A stretch of 64,000 nucleotides of DNA from Nonomuraea polychroma (GCF_004011505.1 NZ_SAUN01000001.1:1984001-2048000); one strand, 5' to 3'. Positions 10,053 to 18,530 are shown, counted from the stretch's first letter. Notes: generated by a model not told the origin, from the sequence alone. Made by a program: numbers and translations.

Positions 10053-10163
10053 CGGGGGGACAGGGGTAGACGGCATGTAAAGGATCCGTCACTTTCCGTT
10101 AACTACGATGCCCTTGGGTATGCGGCGATAAACCCATGAGTCACGCCTTCATCAGCGGCACCC

Positions 10164-10736
10164 TCAGGTGAAGGGCAGAGGACGGCCGGCGATCGCGTAC
10201 TCCTCGTAGCCGCCCGGGAAGACGAATCTCGTCAGCAGGTCCGTGAAGCCGAGGCTGGCGTAGAGGTGGCGGGCGGCAGTGGGCTGGTCGTGGGTGGACA
10301 GGACGGCCGTGCGCTCGCGGCGGCCCGCGCACAGCGTCCTGATCATGGCCCGGCCGATGCCTTTGCCCTGGTAATCGGGGTGCACATGGATCTCGGCCAG
10401 CTCGAACGCGTACCCGAGCCAGGCGTTGGCCACCTCCCGGCCCGACTGCTCCGAGAGCGCCCTGAACACCACGTCATGCCACCACTGCCCGGGCGCGCCG
10501 CGGAAGCCGTACGCGAAGCCGACGACTCGGGTTTCCGGCACCTCCCCAGACGGGGACGAATCGCGCAATTCCGCGAAATAACATTGAAAATGCGGATATG
10601 TCGCATGATTTCGCATGATGGACTTGCGGCCGGTGATCTGGTCCCGGGGCGGGTTCATCGCTGCCGTGTAAATGCCGATCACCGTCTCCAGCCGCTCGGT
10701 GAACGCGGCCGGCCCCGCCCCGCGAAACTCGATCAC
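10164..10736 (-). CDS. GNAT-family N-acetyltransferase
   Basis: About 190 residues with a GNAT acetyl-CoA-binding core: the strand AEIHVHPDYQGKGIGRAM carries the Q/R-x-x-G-x-G/A motif that binds the CoA pyrophosphate, followed by LSTHDQPTAARHLYASLGF, the usual motif B with the tyrosine and the 'LYxxLGF' end. The substrate is unknown. Start candidates are GTG 10736 or GTG 10745; an ATG at 10796 would overlap the upstream deacylase stop by 50 bp and is less likely. It lies directly downstream of the YbaK-type gene on the same strand and is probably co-transcribed. Confidence 0.82.
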   Translation of the reverse strand: MIEFRGAGPAAFTERLETVIGIYTAAMNPPRDQITGRKSIMRNHATYPHFQCYFAELRDSSPSGEVPETRVVGFAYGFRGAPGQWWHDVVFRALSEQSGREVANAWLGYAFELAEIHVHPDYQGKGIGRAMIRTLCAGRRERTAVLSTHDQPTAARHLYASLGFTDLLTRFVFPGGYEEYAIAGRPLPFT

Positions 10737-10746
10737 CCGTCGCACA

Positions 10747-11223
10747 CTACTCGACGTCCACCGCAGTGCCCCCGGTGATGCGTACAAGCTCGTCAAAGGT
10801 GGTCGGGAACACCGTTGACGGATGCCCGCCGGCCGCCCACACCACCTCGTGCTTGCTCAGCCAGTTGTCCACCAGGGTCCGCACCGGCGCCGGGTGCCCC
10901 ACCGGGGCGACGCCGCCGATGGGCTGGCCGGTGGCGGCGCGGACGAACTCGGGCGTCGCGCGGCGTACCTTCTGGACGCCCGCCGTGCGGGCGATGAGCT
11001 CCACGTCCACGCGGTGCGCCCCGCTGGTCAGCACGAGCAGCGGCGCCCCGTCGGCGTCGAAGATCAGGCTGTTGGCGATCGCTCCCACCTCGCACCCCAG
11101 CTGGGCGGCGGCGGCGGCCGCCGTGGGCGCCTTCTCGGGCAGGACGACGATCTCGCCGCTCGCCCCCCGCTCACGCAGCGCGGCCTCCACGACGACGGCG
11201 TTGGCCGGCAACTTTTCAGACAT
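10747..11223 (-). CDS. YbaK/EbsC-family aminoacyl-tRNA deacylase
   Basis: A 158-residue YbaK/ProX-fold protein of the kind that clears misacylated tRNAs such as Cys-tRNA(Pro). The lysine in LPEKAPTAAAAA, NSLIFDADGAPLLVLTSGAHRVD, and GQPIGGVAPVGHPAP are the family's active-site segments. It has the family's usual length. It is divergent from the L,D-transpeptidase gene, with about 100 bp between. Substrate specificity cannot be told from sequence. Confidence 0.88.
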   Translation of the reverse strand: MSEKLPANAVVVEAALRERGASGEIVVLPEKAPTAAAAAAQLGCEVGAIANSLIFDADGAPLLVLTSGAHRVDVELIARTAGVQKVRRATPEFVRAATGQPIGGVAPVGHPAPVRTLVDNWLSKHEVVWAAGGHPSTVFPTTFDELVRITGGTAVDVE

Positions 11224-11321
11224 GGAGACACTCTAAACAGGTTGACCGCTTGATTACCCATTCGTGGTGATTGGTATAAGGTCCTTTGATCCGCTCTGAA
11301 ATGGTGTGAGAGGTGGTACGG

Positions 11322-12149
11322 GTGAGGGCTCGACGGTTGCCCGGGATGGCTGCGCTGCTGACGGCCGGCGCCGTCGTGCTCTCGGGCTGCGGGACCCAGA
11401 CGCCGCAACGTACGCACACCTCGCCCGCCGTCACGCATACCGTTCCCCTCGGGGCGGGCGCACAGTCGGTGCCCGCCGCCGCTCCCGCCACGGCCCCCGA
11501 CAGCGCGCCCCGCAAGACGCTCAAGCTGGGCGCCAAGGGCAAGGCCGTCACCTGGCTGCAGAAGCGGCTGACCGAGCTGGGCTACCGGCCGGGCAAGGCC
11601 GACGGCCGGTACGGCGGCACGACGCTGGCGGCCGTCTGGGCGTTCCAGAAGGTCAACGGCATCAAGCCGGCCAGCACGATCGCCAAGCGGACGTGGGAGG
11701 CGCTGGAGGCTCCGAAGGCCCCCAAGGTGCTGGTCAAGAACGGCAAGCCGACCCGCGCCGAGGTCAACCTGACCAAGCAGATCATGGTCCTGTACGTCGA
11801 CGGCGAGGCCACGCTGATCACCCACATCTCGTCGGGCAGCGGCGTCCCGTACTGCGAGACCGCCGTGTGGCAGGGCAAGGAGCAACGTTTCTGCGGCTCC
11901 GCGACCACCCCGACCGGCGACTACCGCACGACGTGGCGCAAGAGCGGCTGGCACAGGTCGTACCTGGGTCAGCTGTACAACCCGATCTTCTTCAACGGCG
12001 GGATCGCCTTCCACGGCGCGCTGTCGGTGCCGCTCTACCCGGCCTCGCACGGGTGCGTGCGCCTGCCCATGAACGTGGCCCAGGTGCTACCGGGGATGCT
12101 CGGCAAGGGCGTGCCCGTCCACGTGCGGGGCTCATTCAAGCGCCCGTGA
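11322..12149 (+). CDS. L,D-transpeptidase lipoprotein (YkuD, with peptidoglycan-binding domain)
   Basis: Cell-wall enzyme making 3-3 cross-links, of about 275 residues. It has an Arg-rich signal sequence with lipobox LSGC (Cys about residue 23) for lipidation, a linker rich in Ala/Pro/Thr, then a PG_binding_1 domain (TLKLGAKGKAVTWLQKRLT onward). The YkuD domain ends with HG and SHGCVRLPM, containing the catalytic cysteine. The GTG at 11322 is preferred because GAGAGG lies 6-7 bases upstream; a GTG at 11313 touches that Shine-Dalgarno. A TATAAG -10-like box at 11275-11280 precedes it. Confidence 0.93.
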   Translation: MRARRLPGMAALLTAGAVVLSGCGTQTPQRTHTSPAVTHTVPLGAGAQSVPAAAPATAPDSAPRKTLKLGAKGKAVTWLQKRLTELGYRPGKADGRYGGTTLAAVWAFQKVNGIKPASTIAKRTWEALEAPKAPKVLVKNGKPTRAEVNLTKQIMVLYVDGEATLITHISSGSGVPYCETAVWQGKEQRFCGSATTPTGDYRTTWRKSGWHRSYLGQLYNPIFFNGGIAFHGALSVPLYPASHGCVRLPMNVAQVLPGMLGKGVPVHVRGSFKRP

Positions 12150-12160
12150 CATAACCCCCG

Positions 12161-12191
12161 CATAACCGGAATCGGTGACGGGCCGGTTATG
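12161..12191 (+). terminator. Hairpin after the L,D-transpeptidase gene
   Basis: Perfect 9-bp stem CATAACCGG / CCGGTTATG with a 13-nt loop, 11 bp after the transpeptidase stop. No T-run follows. Confidence 0.55.
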
Positions 12192-12230
12192 GATCACTTG
12201 CTGGACTCCTCCTGACTTTCAGGGGGATCC

Positions 12231-14330
12231 ATGACAATGACGTCCTTAGCCCGGATGCCGGACATCGTGCCGGCGGCGCGCTGGAACGGCCGGTCGTGGC
12301 CGTGGTGGCTGCCGCTGGCCGCGGGATGGGCGGCGCACGTGGCGCTGCGGCTGTGGCTGTATCGCTACCACGCGGGGCCGGTGGCCAATCCCGACGAGAG
12401 CGGGTACCTCCTCGCCGCCCGGTGGCTGGCCGGCGGGGCCGGCGCGGACCTGAGCGGCTCGACGTTCTACCAGGGCGGGTACGCCGTGCTGCTCGTCCCG
12501 ATCTTCTGGCTGACGGCCGATCCGGTGGTGGCGTACCGGATGGTCGTCGTGGCCGGGTCGATGGCGGCCGCGTGCGCGTACCCGCTGGCGTACCTGCTGC
12601 TGCGGCGCATGGCCGTGGGCCGGCGGGCGGCGCTGGTCATGGCGTTCACGGCGGGGTTGTCGCCGGCGTTGCTGGTGTTCGCCGGGCTGGCGCTGGCCGA
12701 CGCGATCCTGCCGGTCGTCGTGCTGGCCTGGCTCGTCGCGGTGCACGACCTGGCCGCCCGCGGCTCGGCCAGGGCCGGGGCGGCGGCCGGAGCGTTGGCC
12801 GGCTATGCCGCGACGGTGCACCTGCGCGGGATGGTCATGCTGGCGGTGTGCGCGCTGGTCGTGGTGGCATTGCTGCGGCGGGTGCCGCGCGGGGCCGCCG
12901 TCGCGGCGCTGGGGAGTGCGGGCCTGACGACGGTGGCGGGGCAGGCGCTCAACGGGGCGCTCGCGGCCGCGCTCTATCCGGGCGGGCCTCGGGACCTGTC
13001 CGGCTTGCTGGTCGCCAGGCTCACGAGCCTCGACGGGCAGGCGTGGGCGCTGTCGGGGGCGGCCGGGCAACTGTGGTACCTGATCGCCGCCACGTGGGGT
13101 CTGGCGGGCGTCGGCCTCGCCGGCGCGGCGGCCATGCTGGTACGCCGCGCCGCACCGCTGCCACACCGCGTGCTGGCGGGCGCGCTGCTGGCCACCACGC
13201 TCGGCATCGCGTACGCCTCGTCGGCCGCGCTGCCGGACGAACATCGCGTCGGCAACTACGCATACGGGCGATACCTGGCCTGTGTCGCGGTGGCCTGGAC
13301 GCTGGCCGGGCTGATCGTGCTGGCCCGCGGCGGGCGGCTCGTGGTGGCGCGGCACGCGCTGGCCGCCGCGGGGCTGCTGGCCGTGACGGGCGGCACGGCC
13401 GCCTGGTACGCGGGCGATCGCCTGCACCGCTACGCCTTCATCGCGTTCGACTTTCCCGAGGTGATGTTCCTGAGCGGGGTACGCGACTCGCTCGACATGA
13501 CGGCCGCCTCGGTCTCCGCCCTGGTCCTGCTCGGCTGTCTGGCCGCCCCGGCCCTGCTCCTGGCCCGCCGGGGGCGCCTGCTGGTCGTGGGCGTGCTGGC
13601 GGCGGCCGACCTCGCGTTCACCGTGCACCTGACGCCCGCGGCCCCGCCCGCTCACGGCCGGGACTGGCTGCCCGCACCGCCTCCTGGCCGGGTGGCCGTC
13701 GATCGGCGGGTGCGGTGGAACGTGTGGGTGCCGCTGTCGTACCGGGTGTGGTGGGGCCGGCTGGAGTTCTACGACCGCACGCCGCCGGCGGGCGCGTGCA
13801 CCGCGATCGTCCCGCCCGACGCCGGCCCGCCACCGGCCGGCTGGACCGCGACCGGCGCGGGCGGCCCGCGGCGGGGCTGGACGAGCTGGTCGAACCCGCG
13901 GTGCACGCGGCTCAGCACCCGCGGCGGCGCATCACGCGTCGCCGGGGTGGTCGGCGTCCCAGCGTTCGCGGGCCCCGGCGATGGCCTCCTTGTGCTCCCT
14001 GGACCACCCGGCCAGGCGCTCGACCGCCTCGGCCAGGCTCCGGCCCATCGGCGTCAGCCGGTATTCGACCTGCGGCGGGATCGTCGGGTACGCCGTGCGC
14101 TCGGCCAGCCCGTCCCGGCACAGCCGCCGCGTCGTCAACGTCAGCATCCGCTGGGAGATGCCGGGAATCGCCCGATGCAGCTCCCTGAACCGCCGCACCC
14201 CCTTGGCCAGCTCCACCATCACCAGCACCGTCCACTTGTCACCGATCCGGTCGAGCACGTCGCGAATCCCGCAGTCGTCGTCCCCGCACGGTCCGCTGAC
14301 CTGGGGGGTTACGTCCGTGTGCGCGACTGA
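12231..14330 (+). CDS. Multi-pass membrane protein, glycosyltransferase-like; 3' part antisense to HxlR gene
   Basis: The frame encodes 699 residues. The first ~480 form about ten hydrophobic segments, with PDESGYLLAARWLAGG (about residues 54-69) in the first extracytoplasmic loop, a layout seen in GT-C (PMT/ArnT-like) transferases; the acidic DE there could be the catalytic/metal site. A soluble tail follows to about residue 565 (GGPRRGWTSWSNPRC). From about base 13932 to the stop at 14328 the frame runs on the strand opposite a complete HxlR gene, and its translation there is Pro/Arg/Gln-rich, as expected for a shadow. The natural stop may have been lost or the true gene may be shorter. The donor and acceptor are unknown. 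Confidence 0.7.
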   Translation: MTMTSLARMPDIVPAARWNGRSWPWWLPLAAGWAAHVALRLWLYRYHAGPVANPDESGYLLAARWLAGGAGADLSGSTFYQGGYAVLLVPIFWLTADPVVAYRMVVVAGSMAAACAYPLAYLLLRRMAVGRRAALVMAFTAGLSPALLVFAGLALADAILPVVVLAWLVAVHDLAARGSARAGAAAGALAGYAATVHLRGMVMLAVCALVVVALLRRVPRGAAVAALGSAGLTTVAGQALNGALAAALYPGGPRDLSGLLVARLTSLDGQAWALSGAAGQLWYLIAATWGLAGVGLAGAAAMLVRRAAPLPHRVLAGALLATTLGIAYASSAALPDEHRVGNYAYGRYLACVAVAWTLAGLIVLARGGRLVVARHALAAAGLLAVTGGTAAWYAGDRLHRYAFIAFDFPEVMFLSGVRDSLDMTAASVSALVLLGCLAAPALLLARRGRLLVVGVLAAADLAFTVHLTPAAPPAHGRDWLPAPPPGRVAVDRRVRWNVWVPLSYRVWWGRLEFYDRTPPAGACTAIVPPDAGPPPAGWTATGAGGPRRGWTSWSNPRCTRLSTRGGASRVAGVVGVPAFAGPGDGLLVLPGPPGQALDRLGQAPAHRRQPVFDLRRDRRVRRALGQPVPAQPPRRQRQHPLGDAGNRPMQLPEPPHPLGQLHHHQHRPLVTDPVEHVANPAVVVPARSADLGGYVRVRD

Positions 14331-14333
14331 CAT
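13932..14333 (-). CDS. HxlR/DUF24-family redox-type transcription regulator
   Basis: A 133-residue winged-helix regulator. Cys21 sits directly before GIRDVLDRIGDKWTVLVM, the position of the redox-sensing cysteine in HypR/QorR-type HxlR proteins; a second Cys16 is nearby. RRFRELHRAIPGISQRMLT is the recognition region. It is divergent from a QorB-like NAD(P)H reductase gene (14405), the same pairing as ytfH-ytfG in Escherichia coli and qorR-qor2 in Corynebacterium, so it likely represses that gene until a quinone or oxidant modifies Cys21 (inference). An AAGGAGG lies just upstream of the ATG. Confidence 0.92.
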   Translation of the reverse strand: MSVAHTDVTPQVSGPCGDDDCGIRDVLDRIGDKWTVLVMVELAKGVRRFRELHRAIPGISQRMLTLTTRRLCRDGLAERTAYPTIPPQVEYRLTPMGRSLAEAVERLAGWSREHKEAIAGARERWDADHPGDA

Positions 14334-14404
14334 GAAAGTGCCTCCTTACCGCGGGCACCCGCGCCCGCCCATGCTGGTGCAGCAGAAACACACTAGGGGG
14401 TTCG

Positions 14405-15274
14405 ATGATTCTGGTTACGGGCGTGTCCGGGGCTTTGGGCGGTGCGATTCTCGACGGGCTGGTGGCCCGCGGGCTGGAGGTCGCCGGCGCGAGCAGCTCC
14501 GGCGACGGCGACGCGGTGCGGCACGCGGACTTCGACCGGCCCGAGACGCTGGAGACCGCGTTCGCGGACGTGAACGTGCTGGTGTTCGTGTCGGCCGGGT
14601 ACGCCGAGGACGACGTCGTCCTGGCCCGCCACGGCGCCGTGGTGCGCGCGGCCGCCGCCGCGGGCGTCGAACACGTGATCTACACCAGCCTCGCCGGCTC
14701 CGGCGACCTGCTCACCATCGCGCTCGCGCACCGGTGGACGGAGGCGCGGCTGGCCGAGGCCCCGTTCGACGTCACGATCCTGCGCAACGGCCTGTACGCC
14801 GAGCTGGCGGCCGGGATGGCGCTTGCCGGGGCCGCGTCGGCGGCCGGGAGCGGGGTCTTCGCACTTCCGCTCGGCGACGGGCGGCTGTCGGTGGTGGCCC
14901 GCGGCGACCTGGCCGCCGTGGCCGTGCGCGTGGCCGCCGAGGCCTGGTCCGACCTGGCGGCGGGCGCGCAGCGGCGGCACGCGGGCAGGACGTACGAGCT
15001 GGAAGGGGTGAGCGCGGTCGGCGGGCACGACCTCGCCGACGTGCTGACCGAGGTGCTCGGCCGGCCCGTCGAGTACCGGACCATGCCCCTGGGCGAGGTG
15101 CGGCCGGTGCTGGCCGGGCTGGAGGAGTATCGGGCGGGGCACACGGTCTCGACGTTCTCCAACATCAACGCCGGGCTGCTGGAGGCCCGGCACAGCGACC
15201 TGACCGCGTTCCTGGCGCCGCGCCCGGTGCGGGACGTGATCGCGGCGGCGGTCAAAGCCGGCCTCGAGGCCTGA
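14405..15274 (+). CDS. NmrA/QorB-like NAD(P)H-dependent quinone reductase
   Basis: Atypical short-chain dehydrogenase of 289 residues beginning MILVTGVSGALGGAILDGL, a glycine-rich NAD(P) motif. The pattern HVIYTSLAGSG (about 95-105) and ILRNGLYAE match NmrA-like quinone oxidoreductase 2 (QorB/YtfG). The likely role is two-electron reduction of quinones. Regulation by the divergent HxlR regulator through the 71-bp intergenic region is inferred from gene order; no clean palindrome is seen there. Confidence 0.85.
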   Translation: MILVTGVSGALGGAILDGLVARGLEVAGASSSGDGDAVRHADFDRPETLETAFADVNVLVFVSAGYAEDDVVLARHGAVVRAAAAAGVEHVIYTSLAGSGDLLTIALAHRWTEARLAEAPFDVTILRNGLYAELAAGMALAGAASAAGSGVFALPLGDGRLSVVARGDLAAVAVRVAAEAWSDLAAGAQRRHAGRTYELEGVSAVGGHDLADVLTEVLGRPVEYRTMPLGEVRPVLAGLEEYRAGHTVSTFSNINAGLLEARHSDLTAFLAPRPVRDVIAAAVKAGLEA

Positions 15275-15800
15275 CATCACGGCGCGGTGGGCGCGTCTTC
15301 CTTCCCAGCCGCGCCCGCGGCCGCCCGCCTGCCTCGGCGGCCGCCAGCACCAGCCCGGCCGCCTGCGCCAGCCCGGCGGCGAGGAGCAGGAACGCCGTGG
15401 CCGGCTGCCAGGACGGCACGCCCGCCGCGAAATCAGCGGCGTCGTAGAGGCCCGCGAGGAGCCGTACGGGATTGAGGAACGCCGCCGCGAACCCCAGCAC
15501 GTACGGCACGATGAGGAAGCCCGACAACCAGCGCGCGTCCCCGCCGGGGCCGCCGCAGGAGCACCCCGAAGACCGCGTAGGCGACCGCGACCACGCCCAC
15601 CAGCAGGGCGGTCCACCAGACCAGCCGCCAGGCATCCACGCCGAGCGACGTCAGCCCGTCGGCGCCGACCCGGCCGCCCGCCCACTCCGGCCGTCGACCT
15701 GAGCCTTCGCCGCCGCACGGATGGCCGTGTGATTGACGGCCGCGTACGCCGCCGCCAGGACCGGCCCCAGCGCCAGCAGGACGAGACCGGTTCGCGCCAT
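15252..15800 (-). pseudogene. Frameshifted four-helix membrane protein gene
   Basis: An ATG at 15800 is preceded by the Shine-Dalgarno AGAGGAG and opens a frame starting MARTGLVLLALGPVLAAAYA, which stops at TGA 15651. A second frame, starting within about 15690-15660, carries a helix with WWTALLVGVVAVAYAVFG. Near 15555 coding quality returns to the first frame (WLSGFLIVPYVLGFAAAFLN and a further helix). Two compensating one-base shifts in GC-rich runs would restore a protein of about 180 residues with four transmembrane helices. It may be a decayed gene or carry sequence errors. No function is assigned. The 3' end overlaps the QorB-like gene by 23 bp. Confidence 0.6.
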
Positions 15801-15824
15801 GCGTGCTCCTCTCCGCTCGAGGCT

Positions 15825-16478
15825 TCAGCTTGCCATCCCTCGCTGATCCGCGCGGAGTCGGGCAGCGGCCTTCTCGTCGAGGACACGCAGTCCGGTCAGC
15901 GCGAGCTTGCCGGCGCGGCGAGCGGTGTCCCATATCTGCTCGATCGAACGGTCGTTGTCCAGGTTCGCCATCACGGCCAGTTTCACCGCGCCGAACATCG
16001 CGCCTACCGCAGCCGCCGCCTCGACCATGTCCACCTCGCCGGGGAAGGCGTCGCGCAGCGCCTTGGCCAGCTTGAGCTGGCTGTCGAACAGCAGCAGCAG
16101 CGCCCGCCCCTGCAACGCCGGCTCCGTCATGACCAGCCGGGTGCGCAGCGCCGCCTCCTCGAACGTGAGCTCCCCATGCTGGACCGCCGTGGCGATGCCC
16201 TCGTCCAGGAGCCGGAGCAGCACGTCGGTGGGCGACTCCTCGGGTCTCCTGGTCGCCATCAGCACCAGCGCCCGCTCCAGCCGCTCGTCGCCGTCGTAGA
16301 AGACCAGGTCCTCCTTGCTGGAGAAGTAGCTGAAGAACGTCCGCGTGGACACCTCGGCCTCGGCGGCGATCTCGGCGAGCGTGGTCTCGGCGTACCCCTT
16401 CTCCTCGAACAGCCGGAGCGCCGCCTCGATCAGCGCCCGGCGCGTGCGCTGCTTCTTGCGCTCCCGCAGTCCTGCCAT
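15825..16478 (-). CDS. TetR-family transcription regulator
   Basis: A 217-residue regulator with a TetR N-terminal helix-turn-helix (residues about 8-58): RRALIEAALRLFEEKGYAET, then TLAEIAAEAEVSTRTFFSYF and KEDLVF. The C-terminal ligand domain is not specific. It is divergent from a cytochrome P450-ferredoxin pair with 97 bp between ATGs, so it probably controls them. No convincing inverted repeat was found in that gap. Confidence 0.92.
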   Translation of the reverse strand: MAGLRERKKQRTRRALIEAALRLFEEKGYAETTLAEIAAEAEVSTRTFFSYFSSKEDLVFYDGDERLERALVLMATRRPEESPTDVLLRLLDEGIATAVQHGELTFEEAALRTRLVMTEPALQGRALLLLFDSQLKLAKALRDAFPGEVDMVEAAAAVGAMFGAVKLAVMANLDNDRSIEQIWDTARRAGKLALTGLRVLDEKAAARLRADQRGMAS

Positions 16479-16524
16479 GGGCGAACTTTACTGCATGGCG
16501 TTATCTTCTTCATCCATTGAAAAT

Positions 16525-16552
16525 TTGCACTGATTGAGGTTTTCTGTAGAGA
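16525..16552 (+). promoter_or_regulatory. Candidate promoter of the P450 gene
   Basis: TTGCAC (16525-16530), 16-bp spacer, TAGAGA (16547-16552), placed 23 bp before the P450 ATG and after the TetR start. The spacing is one base short of ideal. Confidence 0.4.
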
Positions 16553-16575
16553 CGAACGCGGAAAGGAGCCATGGC

Positions 16576-17766
16576 ATGTCCGATCTGACCCTTCCCATCG
16601 ACCGCCAGCGCCCACTGGACCCGCCCGACGAGATCATCGAGCTGAGCCGGCAAGCGTCGATGCACCGCATGAGATACGCCGACGGCCATCTGGGCTGGCT
16701 CGTCACCGGCTACGCGGCGGCCCGCGCGGTGCTGGCTGATCCGCGCTTCTCCAACCGGCCCGAGAAGATGCACCCGGCGTTCCCCGCCCGGGCTGCGCTG
16801 GCCCAGAATGGCGAGTTCCGGATGCCGCCCGGGATGTTCCTGCGTACCGACCCGCCCGAGCACACCCGCTACCGCAAGTTGCTTACCGGGCAGTTCACGG
16901 TGCGCAGGATGAAGATGCTCGAACCCAGGATCGAGGAGATCACCAACGCCTGCCTGGACGACATGGAGGCCGCCGGCGGGCCCGTGGACCTGGTGCAGGC
17001 GTTCGCGCTGCCGATCCCGTCGCTGGTGATCTGCGAGCTGCTCGGTGTCCCGTACGAGGACCGCGCCCGTTTCCACGAGGACGCCAAGGTGCTGGTCAAC
17101 CTCGAGACCAAGGCCGAGGACGCGCTCGCGGCACTCGGCAGCACGATGGCGTACCTGCACGGGCTGATCCAGCGCAAGCGCAAGGAGCCCGGCGACGACC
17201 TGCTCAGCGGGCTCATCGAGAGCGGGGACCTCAACGACGAGGAGCTCACCGGGGTCGCGTTCCTGCTGCTGCTCGCGGGGCACGAGACGACCGCGAACAT
17301 GCTGGGGCTCGGGACGTACGCGCTGCTCGCCAACCCCGACCAGCTGGCCGCCATGCGGGACGACCCGGCGGTGGTGGAGAACGGGGTGGAGGAACTGCTG
17401 CGGTACCTCACGATCATCCACCTCGGGCCGTTCCGGCTCGCGCTCGAGGACGTGGAGATCGAGGGCAATCTCATCAAGGCGGGCGAGATGGTCGGCCTCA
17501 GCCTGCCTGCCGCCAACCGCGACCCGTCCCGCTTCCCCGAAGGCGAGACACTCGACGTCACCAGGCCCGCGAGCGGTCACATGACCTTCGGCCACGGCAT
17601 CCACCAGTGCCTGGGACAGCAGCTCGCCCGGGCCGAAATGCGCATCGCGTACCCTGCGCTGCTGCGGCGCCTGCCTGGCCTACGCTTGGCCGTAACACCC
17701 GAGGAGGTGCCGATGCGCTCGCATATGAGCATCTATGGAGTGCACAGCCTCCCTGTCACTTGGTAG
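16576..17766 (+). CDS. Cytochrome P450
   Basis: Bacterial class I P450 of 396 residues. The I-helix oxygen-binding motif is LLAGHETTANM (about 238), the K-helix ExxR is in VEELLRYL, and the heme loop is FGHGIHQCLGQQLARAE with axial Cys345. The ATG at 16576 has GAAAGGAG 8 bases upstream. The ferredoxin gene begins 6 bp after the stop, giving a typical CYP105/CYP107-like operon. The substrate is unknown. Electrons would come through the ferredoxin from a reductase encoded elsewhere, possibly the one at 5229 (inference). Confidence 0.95.
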   Translation: MSDLTLPIDRQRPLDPPDEIIELSRQASMHRMRYADGHLGWLVTGYAAARAVLADPRFSNRPEKMHPAFPARAALAQNGEFRMPPGMFLRTDPPEHTRYRKLLTGQFTVRRMKMLEPRIEEITNACLDDMEAAGGPVDLVQAFALPIPSLVICELLGVPYEDRARFHEDAKVLVNLETKAEDALAALGSTMAYLHGLIQRKRKEPGDDLLSGLIESGDLNDEELTGVAFLLLLAGHETTANMLGLGTYALLANPDQLAAMRDDPAVVENGVEELLRYLTIIHLGPFRLALEDVEIEGNLIKAGEMVGLSLPAANRDPSRFPEGETLDVTRPASGHMTFGHGIHQCLGQQLARAEMRIAYPALLRRLPGLRLAVTPEEVPMRSHMSIYGVHSLPVTW

Positions 17767-17772
17767 GGGACC

Positions 17773-17964
17773 ATGGAGATCAAGGCAGACACGACCGTGT
17801 GCATCGGGGCGGGCATGTGCGCGTTGACGGTGCCGGACGTGTTCGATCAGAGTGACGACGAAGGCACGGTGGTGGTGCTGCGGGGGGAGGTGCCGCCTGA
17901 GCTCGAGGACGCCGTACGCCGTGCCGTGACCCTGTGCCCGTCGGGGGCCATCTCCGCCTCCTGA
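17773..17964 (+). CDS. [3Fe-4S]-type ferredoxin, P450 partner
   Basis: A 63-residue ferredoxin with three cysteines in the pattern CIGAGMC (residues 10 and 16) and TLCPSGAI (about 55). The missing fourth cysteine is characteristic of P450-associated single [3Fe-4S] ferredoxins. It follows the P450 gene by 6 bp with a GGGG-type Shine-Dalgarno spanning the gap. Confidence 0.93.
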   Translation: MEIKADTTVCIGAGMCALTVPDVFDQSDDEGTVVVLRGEVPPELEDAVRRAVTLCPSGAISAS

Positions 17965-18077
17965 CGGCTGATCGGCACGCTGACACCCCCTTGAACCACT
18001 CGCCGTCGCCGCACTCCGACCCTGCGGCGACGGCTCACTCGCGCTTCGAGGCGCGCCGCACAGCCTGACACACCACG

Positions 18078-18167
18078 ACGCTCTTTGCGCCGGCCACGCT
18101 CTTTGCGCCGGCCACGCTCTTTGCGCCGGCCACGCTCTTTGCAGCGGCCACGCTCTTGGCAGGCGCC
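18078..18167. repeat. 18-bp tandem repeat array
   Basis: ACGCTCTTTGCGCCGGCC is repeated three times exactly (18078, 18096, 18114), then with one and several changes (18132, 18150). It lies in the non-coding 867-bp stretch 17965-18831. Before and after it (17965-18077, 18168-18500) no gene is supported; frames here are Arg/Ala/Pro-rich and conflict with each other. Confidence 0.85.
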
Positions 18168-18507
18168 ACGTTCCTGTGCGGACATCCTCTTTGCAGCGGC
18201 CCGCCCTCTTCGCGCGGGCTACCCTCTTTGTGGCGGACGCGCCCTTATCGCGACGCACGCTGCGGCGCTTGATCGCGAGGTTGCTCCGGCTCACTCCTGG
18301 CCTCGCTCATGCCGGCCGCCGATGTTGCGACACCCCGGCCGGCTGGGCGGCGCGACGCGCCGAAGCGCCCCGCAACTGCCCCACACCTCTCGTCGGCCGT
18401 GCCCTGTGCAGCCTGCGTGCCTGTGTCGCTCTGGCCCGGCGTGCCTGCGGCCCCGCGCCAACCGTGCTCGGCGCCAGTGGCATGTGGATCGTGTGGCTTC
18501 ATGGTCA

Positions 18508-18523
18508 TCGAACCTATGTTCGT
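18508..18523. promoter_or_regulatory. LexA (SOS) box 1
   Basis: TCGAACCTATGTTCGT: CGAAC-N4-GTTCG, a full match to the actinobacterial/Gram-positive LexA core. It ends 7 bp before the TTGACA -35 hexamer. Confidence 0.8.
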
Positions 18524-18530
18524 GGAATAG

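Noticed and set aside
9876-10163. Possible tRNA or small RNA after metF
   Set aside because: No cloverleaf found; the main structure is a single long terminator stem.
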